From the NCBI GenBank assembly GCA_009777335.1, contig WRMC01000009.1, positions 1 to 64,000 of the forward strand: a stretch of 64,000 bases of DNA. The letters are read 5' to 3'. This stretch comes from Treponema sp. GTDB taxonomy: Bacteria; Spirochaetota; Spirochaetia; Treponematales; Breznakiellaceae. The notes under the pieces are model-generated. The model had not been told where the DNA came from and did not search any database. It worked only from the letters and a program-made list of their open reading frames with translations. Made by a program: the position numbers and the translations under genes. This document shows, piece after piece, positions 56,774 through 64,000 of this stretch; position 1 is the stretch's first letter, and every line of letters begins with the position of its first letter.

Positions 56774-58300
56774 ATGGCATCTAAGGACAAAAGACAAAAA
56801 GAAAGCAAAGATGATTCCCTCAGCGCCGACATCATGAAACGGTTCAAAACTCGGCCCTTTCTCTATATTGGGTCCATCCTCATCCTTATCATCATCACCA
56901 TAGCCTTTGTATTCCTCCCTGCCCTGGGAACCGAATCCTTCGACGGCGGAGACATGGTTTTTGGCTACTATAACCGCACCCCCATACGGTTTGTCCAGGG
57001 GAACTACTTCCATCAGGTCTTTCAAAACATCACCAGGAACGTGAATTTATCTCCCGATGATCCCTTTTACTTCTTCCAGCTTGCAGAAGTCTGGAGGCTT
57101 GCCTTTGAACTTACCGTCATACACATAGGAATTTTGGATGAGGTGAACCAGGCAGGGTTTCTCATGCCGCCGGAGCTGGTTGACAGGGCCGTGGCGGAAC
57201 TGCCCATCTTCCATGAGAATGGCCGCTTCTCCCCCGCCAGGTATAGGGCCATGGATAACAACAGCAGGATGACCCTGTGGCGGCAGGTCCAGGAAAGCCT
57301 CCTAAGCGACCAATACATAGGGGACCTTCAAAGTATTAGATCCCCATCAGGGGAAGCGGCCTTTATCGGAACCATGGCCTCGCCCCAGAGGAGCTTTGAA
57401 GTCGCGATTTTCCCCATCGATACCTACCCCGAATCGGAAGTGATTGCCTACGCCAACGCCAACTCAGAGCTATTCAGAAATACCCGCCTTTCGATGATCA
57501 CCCTAGGGTCCGAGCGTGAAGCCCAGCAAATTCTAGAGAGCGTCCGGAACGGGGTCTCTACCTTCGAGGAAGCTGCCAGGATTAACTCCCTGGACGGCTT
57601 TGCTGACCGGGGGGGAGACATGGGCCTACGGATGGTCTTTGAGCTCATCCCCGAACTCCCCAATCCCCAGGAAAGGGAACAGGTCTTGAACATGCCCCGG
57701 GGCGGCATAAGTGATCTATTAAGAGTAGGTTCCAGCTGGGCTTTTTTCCGCCTGGAAGAAGCTCCCCAAATGGCCAACCTCGAAGATGAGCTTACCAGAG
57801 ACCGGGTCCGCAGCTACATGATGAACAATGTTCGGGGCCGCATCGAAGACTGGTTTTTAAGTGAAGCCGAAGACTTTGCCCGGGAAGCCCAGGACATAGG
57901 CTTTTCACAGGCCGCCTTTGTAAGAAATATCGCCTCCTATGAGTTTGGACCCATTCCCCTTAATTATGGTAACTCGGGGCTTTTTGACACCATCGAGGCG
58001 GCGGGGGTACCGGAACTCATGCACGCGGGGGATAATCAATTTTTCTGGAGACTGGCCTTTACGACCCCCCTTAATACCATCTCCAGGCCCCTGGTTGTGG
58101 ATAACAATGTCATCGTCCTTCTCCCCCTGGAGGAACACGGAGCCCGCGAAGGAGACACTGAATACATAACGATTTACCTTCCCATGTGGGCAGGAGAAGC
58201 TCTGCAGTCGTCTTACCGGGACTACTTCCTGGTAAACGATAAATTCGATAACCGTTTTGAGGATACATTTTGGCGTCTCATGAGCTGGGACATGTTCTAG
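56774..58300 (+). CDS. Membrane-anchored SurA/parvulin-like peptidyl-prolyl isomerase
   Basis: N-terminal TM; EEAARINSLDGFADRGGDMGLRMVFELIPELPNPQEREQVLNMPRGGISDLLRVGSSWAFFRLEE parvulin-type core. Confidence 0.8.
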   Translation: MASKDKRQKESKDDSLSADIMKRFKTRPFLYIGSILILIIITIAFVFLPALGTESFDGGDMVFGYYNRTPIRFVQGNYFHQVFQNITRNVNLSPDDPFYFFQLAEVWRLAFELTVIHIGILDEVNQAGFLMPPELVDRAVAELPIFHENGRFSPARYRAMDNNSRMTLWRQVQESLLSDQYIGDLQSIRSPSGEAAFIGTMASPQRSFEVAIFPIDTYPESEVIAYANANSELFRNTRLSMITLGSEREAQQILESVRNGVSTFEEAARINSLDGFADRGGDMGLRMVFELIPELPNPQEREQVLNMPRGGISDLLRVGSSWAFFRLEEAPQMANLEDELTRDRVRSYMMNNVRGRIEDWFLSEAEDFAREAQDIGFSQAAFVRNIASYEFGPIPLNYGNSGLFDTIEAAGVPELMHAGDNQFFWRLAFTTPLNTISRPLVVDNNVIVLLPLEEHGAREGDTEYITIYLPMWAGEALQSSYRDYFLVNDKFDNRFEDTFWRLMSWDMF

Positions 58301-60000
58301 AAGAAATACCCGCCCGGCGGGGTAAGACTATATCCTACAAGGGCCTTACCCTCCTCTCGCGGGTTGACCCCGTAGCCCAGGGAGAGCGCCTGGCCGCCGA
58401 AGTAGAGCCCCGGGAGTTCACCCTCTACCTTTGCCCTTCCCCCCTTTATGGTTATGGCTTATCGGTCCTTTTACCCAAGCTGCCCCCTAACTCGGCAATC
58501 CTCTGCATAGAGGGGGATGAGGCCCTGCTGGAACTAAGCTCCAGGGCCCTGGAAGACCTGCTTCAAAAATCCAGGGGCGAATCCTCTGGACGCCAGGGAG
58601 GGCCTGCCCTGATCCTGGCGGCTGCTGCCTCACCGGAAGAACTGTGTACCCTGGTGCAAAAGGTATATGGAAAGCGCTTCTTCCGCCGCCTGGAATTGCT
58701 GCGTCTGGGGGGGGGCTGGCAGCTCCTTCCGGATCTATATAAAAACATTGAAGAGGCCCTCCAGAAGGAAATAAACCTGGAATGGAGCAACGCCATGACC
58801 CTGATCCGTCTGGGCAGGCTTTATTCCCGGAACCTTATCCGAAACCTGGCCCTGCTTGATAGATCCCAATGGCTGGAAACCCTGGATTACGGTTCCGCTC
58901 CGGTTTTGGCCCTGGGAGCAGGCCCTTCTTTAGATGCAATGCTGGATGATCTCGCCGCCCACTCGGGGGGAAGCATCCCAGGCCCCCAGGATAGGCCCTA
59001 TAAAATCATCTGTGCTGACACCTGTCTTCCGGCCCTAAACGAGAGGGAGCTCGTGCCGGATTTAGTAGTAGCCCTGGAATCACAGTTTTGGAACCTCCGG
59101 GCCTTTAGCGGAGCCCAGGGGCGGCACATTTCTGCGGCCCTGGATGTTTCGGCCCTGCCCAGAAGCAGCCGGGTCTTATCGGGGACCAGGTACCTCTTTT
59201 CCACCCCCTGGACAGAATTGAACCTTTTAAGCCGGCTGGCAGATTCGGCTTTGTTACCCGAATCCATCATGCCCCTGGGTTCGGTGGGCCTCAACGTGGT
59301 AGCTCTGGCACTAGCCAAAAGCCGGGGGCCCATAATATGCTCGGGGCTGGATTTTTCCTTTACGATTGATGCCTACCATGCCCGGTCTACCCCCGGCCAT
59401 ATAGATGCTGCCAGGACCACAGACCGGTTTAAGAGCCTCTTCAATACCGCCGCGGTATTCAGGGAGGGGAGTTACAGCACCCTCTCAAAAACCGGCATTC
59501 CCGTTCGCAGCGACCCGGCCCTAAGGTCCTACCGGGAGCTCTTTGAAAGGGAGTTTGGGGGTAATACGAGACTGGCCGATGTATACGGCCCAGGGCTTCC
59601 CCTGGGAATACCAACGATTAGCTCCGCTGAAGCTTATGAACGCCTTATAGGAGAGGGGAAAGAGAAGAGCTCCCCCGAAGAAATTAATCCCCCTAAAGAC
59701 CAGGGACAGATCACCGAAGCACTCATTGACTTCTGTACCAAGGAAAAGAATGCCCTCCTTACGATGAAGGATATGCTCACCGGTACCATCACCTTCGACA
59801 AGAACCGCCTTGAGGAGCTTTTGGATTATGCCGATTACCTTTGGGCCCATTTCCCCGAATGTGCCGGGGCTGCCGGTCAGAGGCCCTCTTCAGAAGACAC
59901 AAACTTTCTAAAACGGGTTAGGGTAGAGATAGACCCCTTCCTTGTACTCTGGAACTTAAGCCTAAGGGATCTGGAAGAGAAAAGCCCTAGCTATAGCTGA
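58270..60000 (+). CDS. DUF115 / MptE-like protein (second copy)
   Basis: APVLALGAGPSLDAMLDDLAA...YKIICADTCLPALNERELVPDLVVALESQFWNLRAF. Confidence 0.82.
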   Translation: MASHELGHVLEEIPARRGKTISYKGLTLLSRVDPVAQGERLAAEVEPREFTLYLCPSPLYGYGLSVLLPKLPPNSAILCIEGDEALLELSSRALEDLLQKSRGESSGRQGGPALILAAAASPEELCTLVQKVYGKRFFRRLELLRLGGGWQLLPDLYKNIEEALQKEINLEWSNAMTLIRLGRLYSRNLIRNLALLDRSQWLETLDYGSAPVLALGAGPSLDAMLDDLAAHSGGSIPGPQDRPYKIICADTCLPALNERELVPDLVVALESQFWNLRAFSGAQGRHISAALDVSALPRSSRVLSGTRYLFSTPWTELNLLSRLADSALLPESIMPLGSVGLNVVALALAKSRGPIICSGLDFSFTIDAYHARSTPGHIDAARTTDRFKSLFNTAAVFREGSYSTLSKTGIPVRSDPALRSYRELFEREFGGNTRLADVYGPGLPLGIPTISSAEAYERLIGEGKEKSSPEEINPPKDQGQITEALIDFCTKEKNALLTMKDMLTGTITFDKNRLEELLDYADYLWAHFPECAGAAGQRPSSEDTNFLKRVRVEIDPFLVLWNLSLRDLEEKSPSYS

Positions 60001-61051
60001 TCACCACCTTCTTGGTCCCCGGTTTTTTTTCTTCCACCAGGGCAAAGGCCTGTATTATATCTTTAAAATCAAAGACATGGGAAATAAACTGGGCCGGCTC
60101 CAGGACCCCCTGGTTAATCCAGGCCATCACCTGGGCATGGGCCTCATACTCTTCGATCTTTAAGGGCCACTGAACAAATTGAATAGTCCAGTTATAGGGA
60201 GCCCTGCTCCAGTCCAGGTTCATTCCCAGTTCGGGAGAAATTCCATAACAGCAGATCTTCCCATTGTAATTTATCAACTCCATGGCCTGGTTTATGAGGT
60301 CGTTAATCCCCACCGCATCTACCACCTTATCTATGCCCTGGGGAAAAAGCTTTTTCAGCTCCCCTCCCAAATTGGTCTTAAGGGGATTAAAGGCATAATC
60401 GGCTCCCATGGATGAGGCCAGGGCGGTTTTTTCATCATCTATATCGGTACAGATGACGGTCCCCAGGCCCAGGAGCTTGGCAAACTTGGTAAAGCAAAGA
60501 CCCACCGGTCCCGCCCCCATGACAAGGAGGCTTTCGTTGGGGTTAAACTGGAAGCGCCGCATGGCACTGAGGACCTCTCTAAAGGTGACTATCATGGAGG
60601 CCTCGACGGGGTTCACCTTGTCACTGGGCTTTATGAGGGTTTGGGCGTAGTAGGCCTCACGGAACTCAGGAGAAGGAGGACCCCAGCCCTCGGCCAGGTA
60701 GGCCTGGAGGTCTCCGATGATGGCATACTCAGAGAAGGACCCAAACCCCGAATAGTTGCCGTCCAGAGGTTCATCTATAAAGGGGAGGAGTACCAGATCG
60801 CCGGGTTTAAAACTCCTTACCTGGTCTCCGACTTCTACCACCCTGCCCACTCCTTCGTGACCGAGAATAGCCGGGTAGTTATGAAAATTCTTAAAGGTTC
60901 CATGGATAATTTTTAGGTCCGTTCCATTACAGATGCCGCAGCTTTCCATTTTGACCAGGGCCTGGCAGCGGTTATATTTCGGAAGAGGGACTTCTTTAAT
61001 ATGCAATGCATGACCGGCGTCTACAACCAAGGTTTTCATCGTATCTTTCAT
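59987..61051 (-). CDS. Zn-dependent (medium-chain) alcohol dehydrogenase
   Basis: MESCGICNGTDLKIIHGTF; ILGHEGVGRVVEVGDQVRSFKPGDLV; LLVMGAGPVGLCFTKFAKLLG. Confidence 0.93.
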   Translation of the reverse strand: MKDTMKTLVVDAGHALHIKEVPLPKYNRCQALVKMESCGICNGTDLKIIHGTFKNFHNYPAILGHEGVGRVVEVGDQVRSFKPGDLVLLPFIDEPLDGNYSGFGSFSEYAIIGDLQAYLAEGWGPPSPEFREAYYAQTLIKPSDKVNPVEASMIVTFREVLSAMRRFQFNPNESLLVMGAGPVGLCFTKFAKLLGLGTVICTDIDDEKTALASSMGADYAFNPLKTNLGGELKKLFPQGIDKVVDAVGINDLINQAMELINYNGKICCYGISPELGMNLDWSRAPYNWTIQFVQWPLKIEEYEAHAQVMAWINQGVLEPAQFISHVFDFKDIIQAFALVEEKKPGTKKVVISYS

Positions 61052-61055
61052 CTTC

Positions 61056-62051
61056 CTACTCCCATTCTATGGTGGCCGGAGGTTTGTTGGACACATCATA
61101 GGTGACCCTGCAAATTTCCGGTATACGGCTGGTGATGAGGCTGGAAATTTCTATGATGTCCCTTGTTTCAAAGGGGAAGACCTCTGCGGTCATGGCATTG
61201 GTACTGGTGATAGCCCTCAGGGCAAGGACCCAGCCGAAATTCCTTGTCCCTTCCAGGATACCTACCGAACGCAGGGGGAGCAGGACCGCAAAGGCCTGCC
61301 AGATTTCGTCATACAGGGCCTTGCCGCTTTTACCCTTTCGTTTCTTTAATTCCTCGATAAAGATGGCATCGGCCTCCCGGAGGATATCGCAGCGTTCCTT
61401 GCTCACCTCCCCCAATACCCGCACCGCCAGACCCGGGCCGGGAAAGGGATGCCGGTTAATCACCTCATCTCCTAAGCCGAGAAAGCGGCCCAGGGCGCGG
61501 ACATCATCCTTGTAGAGGGCTGCAAAGGGCTCGATGATGAGGCCCCTCTGGCGTTTTTCCTCCACCAGGGGACTCCCCACATTATGATGGCTCTTAACGA
61601 GTCCTGCCTTCTCTTTCCCCGTACCGCTCTCTATGACATCGGGGTAGATGGTCCCCTGGGCCAAAAAGCAGCTATCGGGAAGCCCCAGCTTGGCACATTC
61701 GGCTTCCTGGACCTGGATAAACATATCACCTATGGCTTTACGCTTGGCCTCCGGGTCCTCAACCCCCTTTAGGGCCCCCAGGAAGGAGTCCTCGCAGGAG
61801 ATAATATGGAGATGCTTGGCCCCCAGCTTTTCAAGCTGATTCCGGACAAAACCAGTTTCGCCCTTCCGCATAAGCCCCGTGTCCATATACATCAGGTGGA
61901 CCTGGGCCGGATCCAGGGTCTTTAAAAGCAGGGCTCCCAGGACGGTAGAATCTACCCCTCCAGAGATAAGGAGTAAGACCGGTTCACTGCCAAGCTTCTC
62001 CCGTAAAGAAGATCCTGTTTCATCTGCAAATTGCTGCCACTTTAGTTCCAT
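61056..62051 (-). CDS. guaA: GMP synthase, ATP-PPase (C-terminal) subunit only
   Basis: LLLISGGVDSTVLGALLLK; LAQGTIYPDVIESGTG; KSHHNVGSPL; RHPFPGPGLAVRVLGEV; VTYDVSNKPPATIEWE; no GATase domain encoded upstream. Confidence 0.93.
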   Translation of the reverse strand: MELKWQQFADETGSSLREKLGSEPVLLLISGGVDSTVLGALLLKTLDPAQVHLMYMDTGLMRKGETGFVRNQLEKLGAKHLHIISCEDSFLGALKGVEDPEAKRKAIGDMFIQVQEAECAKLGLPDSCFLAQGTIYPDVIESGTGKEKAGLVKSHHNVGSPLVEEKRQRGLIIEPFAALYKDDVRALGRFLGLGDEVINRHPFPGPGLAVRVLGEVSKERCDILREADAIFIEELKKRKGKSGKALYDEIWQAFAVLLPLRSVGILEGTRNFGWVLALRAITSTNAMTAEVFPFETRDIIEISSLITSRIPEICRVTYDVSNKPPATIEWE

Positions 62052-62067
62052 GGGTAAGCTTTCCCTC

Positions 62068-63504
62068 CTAGGACCGGGAATAATTTGGGGCCTCGTGGGT
62101 GATCGTAAGATCATGGGGATGACTCTCCCTTAGGCCCGCGGCGCTGATCTTTACAAATTTCCGGTAAGCTTTGAGCTGTTCTATATCGGCACAGCCGCAG
62201 TAGCCCATACCCTTTCTGAGGCCGGCAATGAGCTGATGCAGATAGTTTCGAAGCTCCCCCTTATAGGGAACCCTTCCTTCTATACCCTCGGGGGCAATGA
62301 TCTCATCCTTGTTCATCTGGTAGCGGTCTCCTGAGCCTTCTTCAATGGCCCCCAGGCTTCCCATGCCCCGGATCTCCTTGTAGATCCTTCCGTCAAAGAT
62401 GATCTCCTGACCAGGGCTCTCTTTAAGCCCCGCAAAGAGGTTCCCTATCATCACCACGCTGGCTCCGGCGCCCAGGGCCTTGGTGATATCCCCGGAGAAT
62501 TTTATCCCCCCGTCGGCAATCACGGGGATATCGTTTTTGGATGCCTCTTCGGCGCAATCCAGGATGGCCGTAAACTGGGGTACCCCTATCCCTGCCACCA
62601 CCCTGGTGGTACAGGTGGAGCCGGGGCCTACGCCGACCTTGACCGCATCGGCCCCCGCATCGATGAGCCGCCGGGTGCCCTCCCGGGTTACCACGTTGCC
62701 TCCGATGACGGGGATTTCAAATTCCTTTTTAATAGCGCTGATGGCATCCAGAACGTTTTTTGAATCCCCATGGGCCGTATCGAGGACTACAAAATCTACC
62801 CGGGCCATTTTTAAGAGGGGAAGCCGTACCTGGTAATCCTGGGGGGACACGGCGGCCCCCACGATGAGCCGTCCTGATTGGTCGGTGGCTGCATGGGGAT
62901 AGAGTTCCCTCTTTTCCATGTCCCGGACCGTGATAAGTCCCGTAAGCCGGTCCTGATCATCTACCACCGGAAGCTTTTCGATCCGGTGCTTATCGAACTT
63001 TTCCCGGGCGCTGGCCTCTGAGGCCTGGCCATGTTCGACGATCAGCTTGGTGGTCATCACATCACTCACCTTGAGGGAATCGTTCTTACAGAACCGCAGA
63101 TCCCTTCCGGTGATGATTCCCACCAGCTTATCTTCCCCGTTTAATACCGGAGCACCGGAAACTCCATACTTGCTCAGGAGCAGTTTCACATCCCCTATGA
63201 GGGCCGAATCTCTGACGGTGATGGGGTTTTCGATGATCCAGTTCAGGTAACGTTTTACATTACCCACCTGGCGGGTCTGCTCTTCGGGGCTCAGGTTCCG
63301 GTGTATCACCCCGGCGCCCCCTTCCAGAGCCAGAGCTATGGCCAGCTTTTCTTCGGTCACCGTGTCCATGGCGGCCGAAATAACGGGAACATTGAGCTGT
63401 ATGCCCCCCCCCAGCCTGGTAACCACGCTGCAGTCCCTGGGGAGCACTTCCGAGTAACCCGGAGCAAGCAGAACATCGTCATAGGAATAAGCTTCTTGGA
63501 ACAT
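62068..63504 (-). CDS. guaB: IMP dehydrogenase
   Basis: [19 protein letters not shown] pair; [51 protein letters not shown]. Confidence 0.98.
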   Translation of the reverse strand: MFQEAYSYDDVLLAPGYSEVLPRDCSVVTRLGGGIQLNVPVISAAMDTVTEEKLAIALALEGGAGVIHRNLSPEEQTRQVGNVKRYLNWIIENPITVRDSALIGDVKLLLSKYGVSGAPVLNGEDKLVGIITGRDLRFCKNDSLKVSDVMTTKLIVEHGQASEASAREKFDKHRIEKLPVVDDQDRLTGLITVRDMEKRELYPHAATDQSGRLIVGAAVSPQDYQVRLPLLKMARVDFVVLDTAHGDSKNVLDAISAIKKEFEIPVIGGNVVTREGTRRLIDAGADAVKVGVGPGSTCTTRVVAGIGVPQFTAILDCAEEASKNDIPVIADGGIKFSGDITKALGAGASVVMIGNLFAGLKESPGQEIIFDGRIYKEIRGMGSLGAIEEGSGDRYQMNKDEIIAPEGIEGRVPYKGELRNYLHQLIAGLRKGMGYCGCADIEQLKAYRKFVKISAAGLRESHPHDLTITHEAPNYSRS

Positions 63505-63605
63505 TTAGATCCTCCCTTGGTCTTTTGTGAGAAAGTGTATTGTATGGATTTTATAAAAAATGAGGCCTTCCATGTTCCACTATTACATAAAGGCCCCCGG
63601 TATGT

Positions 63606-64000
63606 CTAGCCTTGCAGGGTGGTAAAAAGCCGGAGGAAAAGCTTATCCCGATGGACCCTATACACATAGCGGATAGGATGCCGGGCAGGGTCAAAGCTGT
63701 AGTGGTGATCGTACTGGGGAATGGGGCTGGGGCAGAGGTAGTCTTCCATGTAGGTATCATCATCCAGGAGCCAGCCCACGGCGCTCACATCCCAGATAAC
63801 TCTGGTCCAGGTGGGGATCTTTTCATCCTCCAGGGCCTGGGCGGCGGTGGTATCCAGAAGATAATTGGAGAGGGAATTTTTACCCCTCAGGTGATGCTCC
63901 AGCTCCGGGCCCGAGGTTCTGAGTTCTGAGACCACCCCCATGCAGGGCAGCTGTACCACCGCGATGCCGGAACCAAAGACCACCCGGGCGGCAGCCACGT
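63606..64000 (-). CDS. C-terminal part of nucleoside hydrolase (IUNH)-like protein, 5' truncated by window edge
   Basis: WTRVIWDVSAVGWLL...MEDYLCPSPIPQYDHHYSFDPARHPIRYVYRVHRDKLFLRLFTTL. Confidence 0.8.
   Translation of the reverse strand, partial: VAAARVVFGSGIAVVQLPCMGVVSELRTSGPELEHHLRGKNSLSNYLLDTTAAQALEDEKIPTWTRVIWDVSAVGWLLDDDTYMEDYLCPSPIPQYDHHYSFDPARHPIRYVYRVHRDKLFLRLFTTLQG

Overview
This 64 kb window looks like a continuous chromosomal segment of a spirochaete, probably a Treponema-like organism. That is an inference from gene content: DUF115 motility-associated proteins, an EF-G paralog and PASTA-type PBPs. Most of it is ordinary housekeeping and metabolism: EF-G-like GTPase, AsnRS, PBPs, UppP, SAH recycling, an HD-GYP protein, a helicase, trpDCFBA, tryptophanase-like lyase, indolepyruvate:ferredoxin oxidoreductase, fucose utilisation, FIST plus hemerythrin, tRNA-Asn/Pro/Asp, SurA-like PPIase, and guaA/guaB. 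The least ordinary parts are as follows. (1) An array of 18-bp palindromes (AGTCCAACtgGTTGGACT) at 1142-1541, nine clear copies plus four degenerate ones, on a 42/53-bp helically phased lattice. It lies between a divergent unknown gene and a small DUF3791/DUF3990-like cassette. (2) A structured element of about 140 bp at 56443-56579, beside a duplicated tRNA-Pro 3' end, with hairpins that carry GGA loops. (3) A trp operon without trpEG that contains a transporter and an Fe-ADH, driven by a promoter overlapped by two tandem 20-bp palindromes. (4) A protein that fuses two RlpA domains, a SPOR-like region and a beta-helix-like repeat. (5) A GMP synthase that has only the ATP-PPase half. All calls were made by eye from sequence and the supplied ORF track; no database search was run.
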